A stretch of 45,371 bases of DNA from Lachnospiraceae bacterium (GCA_030524635.1 JAUNGG010000032.1:1-45371), one strand, 5' to 3'; shown: positions 25,420-34,836, counted from the first letter of the stretch. Made by a program: numbers and translations. The notes: generated by a model not told the origin, from the sequence alone.

Positions 25420-26931
25420 CTATTCCATTTCTTTCTCCAGATGGTAAAGCTTCTGATATTTTTCCTTTAAGTATCGGACATAGTAGTCCGGATTGAAATC
25501 TTCCCCGGTGGTATCCTTTAAGATGGTGCGGCTGTCCTTCAGCTTTCCGTATTGATGAATGTGCTCCCGCAGGTACTCCCGGATCACATCCAGCTTTCCT
25601 TCCTCCAGAAGTCCCTCAAAATCCATCTCCTTCTTCATATGATAATAAAGCTGTGCACCGAACGCACTTCCCAGTGCATAGGATGGGAAGTAGCCAAAGG
25701 AGCCCTGTGACCAGTGGATATCCTGGAGAACCCCTTCCCGCTGATGCTTTGGACGAATCCCCAGATACTCTTCATATTTATCTGCCCATGCCTTCGGCAG
25801 CTCCTCCACAGACAGGTCACCCTCGATCAGCTGCTTTTCCAGCTCATACCGGATCAGCACATGAAGGCTGTAGGTCAGCTCGTCCGCCTCTGTGCGGATA
25901 AAGCCGGGGGCTGCCTTATTGATGGCATTGACAAACAGATCCAGCCCAATATCCGTAAGGGCTTCCGGGAATGCCTCCTGAAGCTTCTCATAGATAGGAA
26001 GCCAGAAGCTTTTATTCCTTCCAATGATGTTCTCAAAGAAACGGGACTGAGATTCGTGCATCCCTGTGGAAGCTCCCTGCCCCACCAATGTCTGGGTCAG
26101 ATCATCCCGGATTCCGAACTCATAGAGAGCGTGACCAGACTCATGAATAATAGAAAACAGAGAGCTGTCCAGACGCTCATTATAATGGGTGGTGATCCGC
26201 ACATCCTTATTGTGAAGATTGGTGGTAAAGGGATGGGCGCTGACCGCCATTACTCCCTTGGAGAAGTCGAAGCCCACATACTCTGCCAGGAAACGTCCGA
26301 TCCGTTCCTGCTGCTCATCGGTAAACTCTCCCGTCAGGAAATCGTCCCGCACCAGCACCTTGCTGTTTTGGACCGCTCTTAAAAGAGGTACGATCTCCTG
26401 CTTCACCGTTTCAAAAAACTGGTCCAGAAGCTCCATGTTAAAGCCTGGCTCATAGTCATGCAGCATCACATCATATTTTTTTTGTCCGTCCTCTGCACGG
26501 TATCCGGCAAACTTCTTCTTGTACTGGATCACCTTCTCTAAAGTAGGAGCAAACAGGCCAAAATCATCCTGTTCCTTCGCCTCCGTCCAGACCCGCACCG
26601 CCTCGGAAGTCAATCTGGCAAATGCCTGGTATTCCTCCTTAGGGATGCAGTCCAGCTTATCAAGCTCTTCTGAAAGCTCCCGCACCTGGGCGGCTTCCAC
26701 CTGAGTCAGAGTATCATCCTTCCGGCACTCCTTCACCAGCCTCTTTACCTCATCATTGTTCACTGCCTGAAAATACTCGCCGGAAAGGATGCTGATCACA
26801 TTTCCGGTCAGCTCACCGGCCTGCTTCGGTGCCAATGTGGCATCATCCCACTCAAACAATACCAAAGCCGACTGCATCGCCATAGCGCGGTCCAGATAAG
26901 GCTTTAACGCATCAAATGATCTGCTCATCAT
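25420..26931 (-). CDS. M32 family metallocarboxypeptidase
   Basis: The 503-residue protein has the zinc motif HESGHALYEFG near residue 260 and a downstream ESQSRFFENIIGR glutamate block, both diagnostic for the thermostable carboxypeptidase 1 (Taq) family. It releases C-terminal residues from peptides in the cytosol, except Pro in known members. Its length fits the family (about 500). AGGAG precedes the double ATG start. The Cof-type phosphatase gene follows in the same direction. Confidence 0.94.
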   Translation of the reverse strand: MMSRSFDALKPYLDRAMAMQSALVLFEWDDATLAPKQAGELTGNVISILSGEYFQAVNNDEVKRLVKECRKDDTLTQVEAAQVRELSEELDKLDCIPKEEYQAFARLTSEAVRVWTEAKEQDDFGLFAPTLEKVIQYKKKFAGYRAEDGQKKYDVMLHDYEPGFNMELLDQFFETVKQEIVPLLRAVQNSKVLVRDDFLTGEFTDEQQERIGRFLAEYVGFDFSKGVMAVSAHPFTTNLHNKDVRITTHYNERLDSSLFSIIHESGHALYEFGIRDDLTQTLVGQGASTGMHESQSRFFENIIGRNKSFWLPIYEKLQEAFPEALTDIGLDLFVNAINKAAPGFIRTEADELTYSLHVLIRYELEKQLIEGDLSVEELPKAWADKYEEYLGIRPKHQREGVLQDIHWSQGSFGYFPSYALGSAFGAQLYYHMKKEMDFEGLLEEGKLDVIREYLREHIHQYGKLKDSRTILKDTTGEDFNPDYYVRYLKEKYQKLYHLEKEME

Positions 26932-27034
26932 GCAAAACTCCTTCTCATTTTCAAATCTATCGTCATAATGAATTATTCAGCAGTTTTCCAAAAAATAAAC
27001 TGGTTTATCAGCAATTTCTCTCGATCCCTTCAAC

Positions 27035-28588
27035 CTACACACGCAGCGACCATTCCGAGCAGTCCAGCACCCTGGTGGCCAGTCCCTGGTAAAATTCCGG
27101 CTCGTGGCAGATCAGAAGGATGGTTCCTTTGTATTCCTTCAGCGCCCGCCTAAGTTCTTCCTTGGCATCCACATCCAGATGGTTGGTCGGCTCGTCTAAC
27201 AGAAGCACATTGCTCTCCCGGTTCATCAGCTTGCACAAGCGCAGCTTGGCCTGCTCACCGCCGCTTAAGACACGGACCTGGCTTTCAATGTTCTTTGTGG
27301 TCAGCCCGCACTTTGCAAGGGCCGCCCGCACCTGATACTGGGTATAAGATGGGAATTCCTTCCAAAGTTCCTCAATACAGGTGGACGTATTTCCCGGCGC
27401 CATCTCCTGCTCAAAATATCCTATATGAAGGTAATCTCCCAGCTCTACCTTACCGGACAGGGGCGGGATCTCTCCCAGAATACTCCGAAGCAGCGTGGTC
27501 TTTCCGATTCCATTGGCGCCCTTCAGCACCACCCGTTCTCCCCGCTCCATCATCAGATTCAGCGGACGGGACAGCGGCTCATCATAGCCGATCACCAGAT
27601 CCTTTGTCTCAAAAATGATCTTCCCGGCTGTCCGTGCCTCCTGGAAATGGAATTCCGGCTTCGGCTTCTCCTTCGCCAGCTCGATCACCTCCATTTTATC
27701 CAGCTTCTTCTGGCGGGACATGGCCATATTTCTGGTAGACACCCTGGCCTTATTTCTGGCCACAAAATCCTCCAGCTGGGAGATCTCCTGCTGCTGCCGC
27801 TTGTAAGCTGCCTCAAGCTGGGCCTTTTTCATCTCATAAACTTCCATAAATTTATCGTAATCGCCCACATAGCGGTCCAACTTCTGGTTCTCCATGTGAT
27901 AGATGATGTTGATCACACTGTTTAAAAATGGAATGTCATGAGAGATCAGGATAAATGCATTCTCATACTCCTGCAGATACCGCTTCAGCCACTCGATATG
28001 CTGCACATCCAGATAGTTGGTGGGCTCGTCTAACAGAAGAATATCCGGCTTCTCCAAAAGCAGCTTGGCTAACAGAACCTTCGTCCTCTGGCCGCCGGAA
28101 AGCTCCGTCACATCCCGGTCCAGCCCCAGCTCATTTAACTCAAATGCCCGGGCGATCTCCTCCACCTTGGAATCGATCAGGTAAAAATCATGAGCCATCA
28201 GAAGGTCCTGAATGGTTCCCAACTCCTCCATGGCCTCATTCATCTGGGCCTCATCCATGCTGCCCATCTTATCACAGATCTCATTCATCTGGGCTTCCAT
28301 GTCAAACAGGAAGGAGAATGCACTTTTTAACACATCCCGGATGGTCATTCCAGCTTCCAGGACAGCATGCTGATCCAGATATCCCACCCGCACCCGCTTC
28401 GCCCATTCCACCTTGCCCTCATCCGGCATCAATTTATCGGTGATAATGCTCATAAATGTGGACTTTCCCTCACCATTGGCTCCCACCAGGCCGATGTGCT
28501 CGCCCTTTAACAGACGGAAGGACACGTCCTGAAAAATAGCCCGGTCGCCGAAGCCGTGGCTTAAGTGTTCAACGTTTAATATGCTCAT
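27035..28588 (-). CDS. ABC-F family ATP-binding protein (YkpA/YbiT-like)
   Basis: This 517-residue protein has two ABC cassettes and no membrane segments. Walker A motifs are GANGEGKST (near 37) and GANGIGKTT (near 350). The signatures are LSGGQRTKV and LSGGEQAKL, and the Walker B motifs are LLLDEPTNYLD and LLLDEPTNHLD. The linker between the cassettes (about 240-300) is rich in Lys, Gln and Glu, as in ribosome-associated ABC-F proteins. The sequence resembles the translation-factor branch more than known antibiotic-protection members, but this cannot be settled by eye. It has its own promoter at 28642-28670. Confidence 0.92.
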   Translation of the reverse strand: MSILNVEHLSHGFGDRAIFQDVSFRLLKGEHIGLVGANGEGKSTFMSIITDKLMPDEGKVEWAKRVRVGYLDQHAVLEAGMTIRDVLKSAFSFLFDMEAQMNEICDKMGSMDEAQMNEAMEELGTIQDLLMAHDFYLIDSKVEEIARAFELNELGLDRDVTELSGGQRTKVLLAKLLLEKPDILLLDEPTNYLDVQHIEWLKRYLQEYENAFILISHDIPFLNSVINIIYHMENQKLDRYVGDYDKFMEVYEMKKAQLEAAYKRQQQEISQLEDFVARNKARVSTRNMAMSRQKKLDKMEVIELAKEKPKPEFHFQEARTAGKIIFETKDLVIGYDEPLSRPLNLMMERGERVVLKGANGIGKTTLLRSILGEIPPLSGKVELGDYLHIGYFEQEMAPGNTSTCIEELWKEFPSYTQYQVRAALAKCGLTTKNIESQVRVLSGGEQAKLRLCKLMNRESNVLLLDEPTNHLDVDAKEELRRALKEYKGTILLICHEPEFYQGLATRVLDCSEWSLRV

Positions 28589-28641
28589 AAGTAAACTCCT
28601 TTATTCTGTGGGGTTTTTCCAATATTTTTTCAACCATCACT

Positions 28642-28670
28642 ATTTTACATGGAAGTACTGGTTCTGGCAA
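28642..28670 (-). promoter_or_regulatory. Sigma-A promoter of the ABC-F gene
   Basis: On the minus strand TTGCCA (28670-28665), 17 bases, TAAAAT (28647-28642). Each hexamer matches 5 of 6. The leader is about 50 bases and ends with AAAGGAG before the ATG. I saw no attenuator peptide. Confidence 0.65.
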
Positions 28671-28674
28671 GCTT

Positions 28675-28754
28675 AAAAAGGCCGGCAGGAGATAACATAA
28701 GCAGCCCGGCCGGCATGATTTCCTGATGAAACCAGAAAAAGCCGGTCGGGCTGC
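28675..28754 (-). terminator. Tandem or alternative hairpins ending the cotJ transcript
   Basis: On the minus strand a 14-bp stem with a G-T pair (28754-28741 with 28714-28701, GC-rich GCCGGC blocks) can form. A second hairpin, using GCCGGC at 28714-28709 with GCCGGC at 28686-28681, is followed directly by five T residues (28679-28675). The two share the central GCCGGC and cannot coexist. The second has the intrinsic-terminator layout. Both lie past the cotJC stop. Confidence 0.6.
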
Positions 28755-28793
28755 ATGTCTGAAGCTAAGTTACGAATCAAATGTTTAAACAGC

Positions 28794-29402
28794 TCATGTT
28801 ACAAACTTCTTATCAAACTCCGGATTAAAATAATAAAAATTCTTCGCATCCAGGGATTCCTTTACCTTTTCTAAAGCCTCTCCAAATCTTTGAAAATGCA
28901 CCACCTCACGTGCCCGCAAAAACTGCAGCGGTTCCCGCACATCCGGATCTGGTATCACGCGGATCAGATTATCGTAAGTCGTCCGCGCTTTTTGTTCTGC
29001 AGCAAGGTCTTCATAGAGATCCGTAATGGCATCTCCCTTCGACTGGAATTCACAGGCATTAAATGGCACCCCTGCCGCTGCAGTCGGCCACAGCCCGGTG
29101 GTGTGGTCCACATAATACGCATCAAATCCGGCTGTTTTCGCCTGTTCCGGCGTTAAATTTTTGGTGAGCTGAAAGATAATGGAGCAGATCAGCTCCAGAT
29201 GTGCCAATTCCTCCGTGCCAATATCGGTAAGCAAACCGCCGACTTCCCTGCATGGCATGGTGTAGCGTTGGGAAAGATAACGCATGGATGCTGCCATCTC
29301 TCCATCTGGCCCGCCAAACTGACTGATGATCAGAGATGCTGTCTTCGGGCAGGCATTTTTAATATTTACCGGGTACTGAAGCCGTTTTTCATAAGTCCAC
29401 AT
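28794..29402 (-). CDS. cotJC: Spore-coat-associated manganese catalase-like protein CotJC
   Basis: The 202-residue protein belongs to the ferritin-like manganese catalase family. The conserved Glu/His metal region ELAHLELICSIIFQL lies at about 60-75 and a second region REVVHFQRFGEALEKV lies near 165. An N-terminal MWTYEKRLQYPVNIK is typical of CotJC. It probably sits in the spore coat and may break down peroxide. The ATG at 29402 has AAGGAGGAATG in front, while the upstream frame extension from 29489 is unlike the family and overlaps cotJB. It is the last gene of cotJABC. Confidence 0.94.
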   Translation of the reverse strand: MWTYEKRLQYPVNIKNACPKTASLIISQFGGPDGEMAASMRYLSQRYTMPCREVGGLLTDIGTEELAHLELICSIIFQLTKNLTPEQAKTAGFDAYYVDHTTGLWPTAAAGVPFNACEFQSKGDAITDLYEDLAAEQKARTTYDNLIRVIPDPDVREPLQFLRAREVVHFQRFGEALEKVKESLDAKNFYYFNPEFDKKFVT

Positions 29403-29403
29403 A

Positions 29404-29697
29404 TTACATTCCTCCTTCCCATGGCAGCGGCCCATCTGTCCAGGTCCAGTGCTTCTGACCGGCATATTTCGTATGCTGACCGCTTGCATTGTTGGTATCC
29501 GGACGGATACAGCACCTGGTTAAAGGCTCAAAATCTTTCGCGTAGGCGCCTAACAACTCCTTCCGCTGCGCCATGGCCTGGGTCACCTGATCCAATGCAT
29601 CGGTATCCAGTGGATGGGTGTCCAGATAAAGAACCAGATCATCAATGACAAAGCTGATTTCCGTGATCTGCTTCATAAGCTGCTGCCGATCAGACAT
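29404..29697 (-). CDS. cotJB: Spore coat protein CotJB
   Basis: A 97-residue protein with the family pattern LMKQITEISFVIDDLVLYLDTHP, an ...ALEKY-like helix (QMAQRKELLGAYAKDFEPLT) and a C-terminal WTWTDGPLPWEGG segment. The start at 29697 follows AGGAGGTGAGC and overlaps the end of cotJA by 8 bases; the alternative start at 29715 has no site. It is separated from cotJC by a single base. Confidence 0.93.
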   Translation of the reverse strand: MSDRQQLMKQITEISFVIDDLVLYLDTHPLDTDALDQVTQAMAQRKELLGAYAKDFEPLTRCCIRPDTNNASGQHTKYAGQKHWTWTDGPLPWEGGM

Positions 29698-29905
29698 GAT
29701 GCTCACCTCCTGCAAAGAATGGAAGATCCAGGCCGGGAAAAACCGTTCCCCTGGCCAATGCCTTGGCTGGCGGATACAGCTCTTCCCACGGCTGCAACGG
29801 CACGGTAGCCATGGCCAGAGTCAGATTGAAACCAGCCTGGATCTTGCCGGAGGAATCGGCATTTGGAGAAATAATACCAGACTGAGCACATTTACATGCT
29901 TCCAT
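29690..29905 (-). CDS. cotJA: Spore-coat-associated protein CotJA
   Basis: A 71-residue protein. The C-terminal half carries the conserved VPLQPWEELYPPAKALARGT and FPGLDLPF of CotJA. The N-terminal 25 residues, with two cysteines, are variable. It leads the cotJABC operon. A mother-cell sigma factor is expected to control it, but I could not find a convincing sigma-E or sigma-K promoter in the 174 bases upstream, where a perfect tandem 11-bp repeat (29960-29981) stands out instead. Confidence 0.9.
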   Translation of the reverse strand: MEACKCAQSGIISPNADSSGKIQAGFNLTLAMATVPLQPWEELYPPAKALARGTVFPGLDLPFFAGGEHHV

Positions 29906-29959
29906 ATCAAAACACTCCCTTCTGTCTTGCTTGAAACCAGCTGTTTAAATACCTTTCCA

Positions 29960-29981
29960 GCTGCATGTTTGCTGCATGTTT
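29960..29981. repeat. Tandem 11-bp repeat upstream of cotJA
   Basis: The unit GCTGCATGTTT occurs twice without a gap (29960-29970 and 29971-29981), about 55 bases upstream of cotJA. It may be a pair of regulator sites or simple slippage. Nothing else recognisable lies in the 29906-30079 gap. Confidence 0.45.
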
Positions 29982-30079
29982 AGTATCTGCGAATTTTATG
30001 ATTTCTCTCTGGAGGGTTTCTGTCAGACATGGGAAAACATGTTCAATTTTTCGTGCTCCTGTATTTGTATTTTAAGCGC

Positions 30080-33000
30080 TTACCGCCCAAGCTCCCACTT
30101 CACATGGCTGCCCTTCTCTCCCTTGGTCACCACCAGTTTCGTTTCCATCTGGTCTTTCAGCTCGGTTACATGGGAAATGATCCCTACCAGGCGCTTTCCG
30201 CCGGATAGTTCATTTAAGATACGGATGGCCTGCATTCTGGTTTCCTCGCTCAGGGAGCCGAAGCCTTCATCGATGAACATGGTATCGATCCGGATGCTTC
30301 CTGCGGAATTCTGAATGATGTCGGCCATGCCCAGAGCCATAGCAAGAGCTGCAAGGAAGGATTCACCGCCGGACAAGGTTTTTACATCTCTGGTTCGGTC
30401 ATTGACCAGACTGTAAACATCCAGATCCAGTCCCACTTCTCCCTGGGATCCCAGCTCTTTTACGTCACGGCACTGGAGAAGAAATTGTCCGCCGGACATC
30501 TGGAACAGCCGCTTGTTGGCTTCTTTCAGGATCATGGAGAAATAGCTTCTCTGGATATAGGTCTGGAAATTCATGTGGCGCTGGCTCAGCTTGCCGTTTG
30601 CAGTGTCGTCCAGGCGTTTTATGGTTTCATAGGCGGTCCGCATGTTCTGGCGGGCATTCCACAGTTCTTGGCACCGGGCTGTCAGCTTTTCATTTCTTGT
30701 GCGGATGCCATATACCTGGCGGCTTTCCTGCTCCAGCCTGCTCTGAGATTCTTTTTCTTCCCGGAGTTTTTCCAGGAACTCTTTTGTCTGAACTGGTTCC
30801 TTTCCCTGGGTCTGCTTCCGATAATGCTTCAGCCGTTCTTCGCTTCTCATCCGGGCGTCCCGGTAGGTCTGGTAGGTTTGACTGGCTTCCTTTCTCCACC
30901 CTTCAGGGCGAAGGGCAATGTGATATGCTTCGGAGGAGGAAAAGCTCTGACGGGCCAGCTGATCCTGGAATGCGTTTTTTAGCTGAGCGGTCTCGGAAAT
31001 CAGACGTTCCTCGGTCTGCTCTTGTGCCATCAGGCTTCCCTGGTTTTTCTGAACCTGGCTTTCCAGCGTCTGGTAAACCTGAACGGCCTGAGCAGAATCG
31101 GTTTCCAGCCGTTCCTTTTCTTCTGCTGTCTTTTGATAAACCTGGGCTGCCTCCCTCTGGCTGCTGTATGGAAGTGACTGTTTCAAAAGCTGGATCTGGG
31201 ATTCCAGAGCCGCCTTCTGAATCTCCAGCTCTTTCAGCTGCTCCTGAATCTCCTCCTGCTCCTTCTGCAAAGCTTCCAGCCGGGCTGCCAGATCTTCTAT
31301 CTCTTTTTCCAGCTGCTCCAGCTGACCGACTGCCATTGCCGCCTGGTCACGTTCTGCCCTTTTTATCTTTAATTCCTTGTCACATGCCAGCCAGGACTCC
31401 TTTCCTGCCTGATTCAAAGCTTCGGGAGTCCAGCGTTTTGCTTCCTGATCCGGCATTTCCTTTTGACAGCCATATTCTCCAAATAATCTTTGCCCCTCAT
31501 GCTCTGCCAGTTCTCTCCGGCTCTCATACCGGCGCTGAAGTCCCTGAAGCTTTTCATAGCTTTCCTGGGCGGCGCCGGCGGCCTGCTGTGCCCTGCGCTT
31601 CGCATCGTCCAGCTTTTTTCTCTCGATCACAATGCCGGAGGTATGGGCTGGTGCCGGGTGATGGATGGAACCGCACACAGGACAGGGCTCTCCCTCCCGT
31701 AAGGATGCCGCCAGAAATCCAGCCTGTCCTTCCAGGAAACTGGCATACATCTGCTCATAGGTATCCTCCAGTTTTTCCGCCTGCATCTTTATCGTCTGGT
31801 AGCTCTGCTTCCCTTCCTCCAGCTCCTTACGAAAGCTTTCCAGTTCCTTTAAGGATGCTCCCAGATTCGCCAGCCCGTTTTTCCGTTCCTGAAGGGCTGC
31901 CGCCTCATGCTCCAAAACAGGAAGGGCCTGTGCCCTGGTCCTGGCCTGCTCCTGCTGCTTTGCAGCCTCCTGATGCCGGGAAGTGCTTCTCTGAATTTCT
32001 TCTGAAACTTCTTTTCTTCGGCCTTCCAGGTTCTTAAGCTTTTTGGCAAGCTGGGACCGGCTGGCTTCCTTCGCCTCCAGCTCCCCATACTGCTCCAGAC
32101 TTTTTTGAATCTGCTCCATCCTTGTGATCAGCTGCGGGCTTCTGGAGCGGAGCGCTTCTTCTGCCTGTTCCTTCTGCCGGGCTCTCGCCTCCAGCTCTCT
32201 GCCCTGGCGTGACAGCTGCTGCTTTCGCCATGCAAGGTCTCTTCTGCACAGCTCCAGCTCCTTTTCCTTGCCCTGCCAGCTGGCTTCCGCCGGCTGTACA
32301 TTGGCAGCAGAAACAGCACCTTCGATTTCCAGGCGAAGCGCCTCCATCTCCGCTTCCCGGCTGCGAAGCCTGGCATCCTCGGTCTCTGCCTGTTTCCGTG
32401 CTTCCAAAAGCTGGTTCCGCTCCTGAGCCTGACTTACCAGCAGATTCAGACGGTTCTGGCTCTCTAAGTTCTCCTTTAATGCTCCTGACAGCTCCTCTTC
32501 CCGCCGGCAGGCTTCCTCTATGATCTCTTCCAGCAGTCCCAGGATCTCCTCCTGTCTGCTTTCAGAAAACCGGCCTGACTCCTCCCATTGTGCTGCAAAC
32601 CGGCTGCCGGGAATACAGCTCACATCCTCCAGTTCCCGGATCAGCTTCCTTTTATTCTCATCTAATTCTCCATACAGCGCCTTGGCCCGGTTCCGCAGCT
32701 CCTCCTCAATCCGGCTGTAGATCCTGGTATTGAAGATCCGGGCAAAGATCTCCTTTCGCTCCTTAGAGGGCGCGTGGAGCAACTTTAAGAAATCCCCCTG
32801 GGCAATCATGGCAATCTGGGTAAACTGATCGCAGTCCAGTCCCATAATCTCTATGATCTTCTGGTTTGTTTCCTTCGCCTTTCCTGGAAATACCGTTCCA
32901 TCCGGGAGGGTCAGCTCCACCTTCGGAGCCTCCTCCACCAGAGCTCTCACACCCTCCTTATTTTTCCGCTTGCTGACGCGGAATTGTCGGGGATACCGCA

Positions 33001-33274
33001 GGATCCGGTATTCCTTTCCCCGATACCGGAAGGTCAGATCTGCAAAGGTCGGCGTGTCCTCCGATGCATACTGGCTCCGCATCATCTCACCATCCCGCTT
33101 TCCGCCGCTGGTCTCGCCGTACAGGGCAAAGGTAATGCCGTCAAAGATCGTAGTCTTTCCTGCCCCGGTATCTCCCGTGATCAGAAATACCCCATGGTCG
33201 ATTCCGGTAAAGTCAATGGTTTCCGTTCCTGCATAAGAGCCAAACGCCGACAGAATCAATCGAACTGGTTTCAT
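30080..33274 (-). CDS. sbcC: Exonuclease SbcC (Rad50-like ATPase)
   Basis: This 1064-residue SMC-like protein has an N-terminal Walker A GDTGAGKTTIFDGITFALYG, long Gln/Glu/Arg-rich coiled coils on both sides, and a zinc hook CPVCGSIHHP at about residue 528, near the middle as expected. The C-terminal ABC signature is LSGGESFLAALAMALG and Walker B is MFIDEGFGSLSE. With SbcD it cleaves hairpins and DNA ends, limiting palindrome replication. The start overlaps the sbcD stop (ATGA) behind AAGGAGGTGGAGG. Confidence 0.96.
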   Translation of the reverse strand: MKPVRLILSAFGSYAGTETIDFTGIDHGVFLITGDTGAGKTTIFDGITFALYGETSGGKRDGEMMRSQYASEDTPTFADLTFRYRGKEYRILRYPRQFRVSKRKNKEGVRALVEEAPKVELTLPDGTVFPGKAKETNQKIIEIMGLDCDQFTQIAMIAQGDFLKLLHAPSKERKEIFARIFNTRIYSRIEEELRNRAKALYGELDENKRKLIRELEDVSCIPGSRFAAQWEESGRFSESRQEEILGLLEEIIEEACRREEELSGALKENLESQNRLNLLVSQAQERNQLLEARKQAETEDARLRSREAEMEALRLEIEGAVSAANVQPAEASWQGKEKELELCRRDLAWRKQQLSRQGRELEARARQKEQAEEALRSRSPQLITRMEQIQKSLEQYGELEAKEASRSQLAKKLKNLEGRRKEVSEEIQRSTSRHQEAAKQQEQARTRAQALPVLEHEAAALQERKNGLANLGASLKELESFRKELEEGKQSYQTIKMQAEKLEDTYEQMYASFLEGQAGFLAASLREGEPCPVCGSIHHPAPAHTSGIVIERKKLDDAKRRAQQAAGAAQESYEKLQGLQRRYESRRELAEHEGQRLFGEYGCQKEMPDQEAKRWTPEALNQAGKESWLACDKELKIKRAERDQAAMAVGQLEQLEKEIEDLAARLEALQKEQEEIQEQLKELEIQKAALESQIQLLKQSLPYSSQREAAQVYQKTAEEKERLETDSAQAVQVYQTLESQVQKNQGSLMAQEQTEERLISETAQLKNAFQDQLARQSFSSSEAYHIALRPEGWRKEASQTYQTYRDARMRSEERLKHYRKQTQGKEPVQTKEFLEKLREEKESQSRLEQESRQVYGIRTRNEKLTARCQELWNARQNMRTAYETIKRLDDTANGKLSQRHMNFQTYIQRSYFSMILKEANKRLFQMSGGQFLLQCRDVKELGSQGEVGLDLDVYSLVNDRTRDVKTLSGGESFLAALAMALGMADIIQNSAGSIRIDTMFIDEGFGSLSEETRMQAIRILNELSGGKRLVGIISHVTELKDQMETKLVVTKGEKGSHVKWELGR

Positions 33275-34443
33275 CCTTCCTCCACCTCCTTTGCCTTCTG
33301 AATCACCTCCAGCATAATCCTTTCCTCCTCCAAGGTCATAGGCGCCTGCTGCATTTCCTGGTAGAAGGCACGAAATGCCTCCATTGGCTCCAGGATTACC
33401 GGTTCCTTGGAAACCTCATCCAGTTTTGCCCTGGTTCGGCTGTTATCCACCCGAATTTCCAGAATATAGGGATAATATTCCTGCAGCTGCTCCCTTGGAC
33501 GGAATACTTCTTTCTCATCTGTCAATGTGATGCTGATAAAATCCTCCTGCCTCCGGGTTTCCCTGGCACGTTCCAGCACCTCCTTAAGGGTCCCCCGCTC
33601 TCTTCTCACATCCTGTATGGCTGTCAGCGGGATCTTTTCGATCTGGACCGGTTTCCCCTTCTCCTCCAGGGTGACCATGGTAATGGATTTTTCCTGATCC
33701 GCCTCACTGACTGAATATTTTAACGGTGTGCCGCAGTAACGAATGGAAGGCGCACCGATCCACTGGGCCCCGTGAAGATGGCCCAGCGCCACATAGTCAA
33801 AGTCCTTCACCCGGGACACATCCACGCTGTCGATGCCGCCCACCGAGATATAGGCCTGCTCCGATTCACAGGTATCCGGGCTTTGGCTCCCTGACACGTA
33901 AAACTGGTGGGACAGCAGCACATTTCGCTCTGTCACATCGATCTCCTCCCGGCGAATCAGCGCCCCAACCGCCTCATCGTAGCTGATGGATGCTCCTTCC
34001 GGAAACAGCTCCCGCACATATCCCGGTTTGGTGAAGGGGAGAAGGTAAAAATTTACCCTTCCAAAGGAATCCTCTAAAACCACCTTCCGCAGCCGCTCCT
34101 CTTTCGTTCTGGGAGGAAAGGTCTCCACGTAGATCTGGTGCTTCTCCAAAAAAGAACTGGCATAGTTAAGCCGTTCTGCCGAATCATGGTTTCCGGCGAT
34201 GACCAGTACCGCTGTCTGAGGCTGAATTTCTGCCAATTGATTTAAGAATTCATCAAATAAGGTATACGCCTCCCCGGAAGGCACCGATTTGTCAAATACA
34301 TCTCCCGCAATCAGCACCGCATCCGGGCGGTATTCCTTCACCCGCTCTGTGATCTGGCGAAGCACAGCTCTCTGGTTTTCTCTTAAATTATAGTAATACA
34401 GCTGCTTTCCGATATGCAGATCTGAAATATGAAAAAATCGCAT
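33271..34443 (-). CDS. sbcD: Exonuclease SbcD (Mre11-like nuclease)
   Basis: The 390-residue metallophosphoesterase has motifs HISDLHIGK (near residue 4), IAGDVFDKS, VIAGNHDS and YVALGHLHG, the dimetal nuclease site of the Mre11/SbcD family. The frame extends upstream to 34485, but that extension encodes a terminator hairpin of the preceding gene. The ATG at 34443 behind AGAGGGAGAT is the natural start. It is translationally coupled to sbcC. Confidence 0.96.
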   Translation of the reverse strand: MRFFHISDLHIGKQLYYYNLRENQRAVLRQITERVKEYRPDAVLIAGDVFDKSVPSGEAYTLFDEFLNQLAEIQPQTAVLVIAGNHDSAERLNYASSFLEKHQIYVETFPPRTKEERLRKVVLEDSFGRVNFYLLPFTKPGYVRELFPEGASISYDEAVGALIRREEIDVTERNVLLSHQFYVSGSQSPDTCESEQAYISVGGIDSVDVSRVKDFDYVALGHLHGAQWIGAPSIRYCGTPLKYSVSEADQEKSITMVTLEEKGKPVQIEKIPLTAIQDVRRERGTLKEVLERARETRRQEDFISITLTDEKEVFRPREQLQEYYPYILEIRVDNSRTRAKLDEVSKEPVILEPMEAFRAFYQEMQQAPMTLEEERIMLEVIQKAKEVEEG

Positions 34444-34463
34444 AATCTCCCTCTTTCTGCCTA

Positions 34464-34495
34464 CAAAAACAGCCAGACATCGCATGCCTGACTGT
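34464..34495 (-). terminator. Rho-independent terminator upstream of sbcD
   Basis: On the minus strand ACAGTCAGGCA (34495-34485) pairs with TGTCTGGCTGT (34479-34469), with a 5-base loop, followed by TTTTT. It ends the transcript of the small gene at 34546-34836, and its T-run stops about 20 bases before the sbcD start. Confidence 0.8.
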
Positions 34496-34545
34496 CCGTC
34501 TTCCTCTCATTTTGTGAAACTGGTAACGGTTCCGTACCTTCCCCG

Positions 34546-34836
34546 TTACTGAAACTGGATTTTAATAGACGAAATTCTTCCAGTTATGGAAGCAGTCTTC
34601 CCATCCAGATTCCTGGGTACCTCGATCGTGGATTCCGTATGTACCTTTACATCAAAAATCATCCCATTCTTTCCTGCCTTCGCACGGAGAGGCTCCTTTT
34701 CATCCGACAGGTACAGCGTACTCTCTCCGATCCACACCCCGTATATCTTCCGGTCCTTCTTATTTAAATTGTATTCCTTTGGGATCCTCAGTTTCGTTCC
34801 CGTAACCTTCTCTTCTGCCGAACCGATCGCAAACAT
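34546..34836 (-). CDS. Small hypothetical protein, 96 residues
   Basis: No family recognised. The sequence alternates short beta-like strands (KLRIPKEY, KIYGVWIGESTLYLSDE, GMIFDVKVH, TIEVPRNL, SSIKIQFQ) and looks like a small all-beta domain. The frame begins at 34866, but the ATG at 34836 has AAAGGAAGAAGAG before it. A possible extended -10 promoter (TGTTAAAAT, minus strand, about 34890-34883) lies just upstream. It has its own terminator (34464-34495), so it is a single-gene unit. Confidence 0.55.
   Translation of the reverse strand: MFAIGSAEEKVTGTKLRIPKEYNLNKKDRKIYGVWIGESTLYLSDEKEPLRAKAGKNGMIFDVKVHTESTIEVPRNLDGKTASITGRISSIKIQFQ

Noticed and set aside
26975..27034. Terminator for the ABC-F gene (ATAAAC/GTTTAT with T-run)
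   Set aside because: The stem is too short, with a 2-base loop; it is not convincing as a hairpin.
29906..30079. Sigma-E or sigma-K promoter for cotJABC (CATAAAAT at 29993-30000, minus strand)
   Set aside because: The -10-like sequence fits partly, but no acceptable -35 lies at the required distance.
30598..32037. 479-residue plus-strand open frame opposite sbcC
   Set aside because: Pro/Ser/Phe-rich antisense shadow of the coiled-coil region, with no ribosome site or motif.
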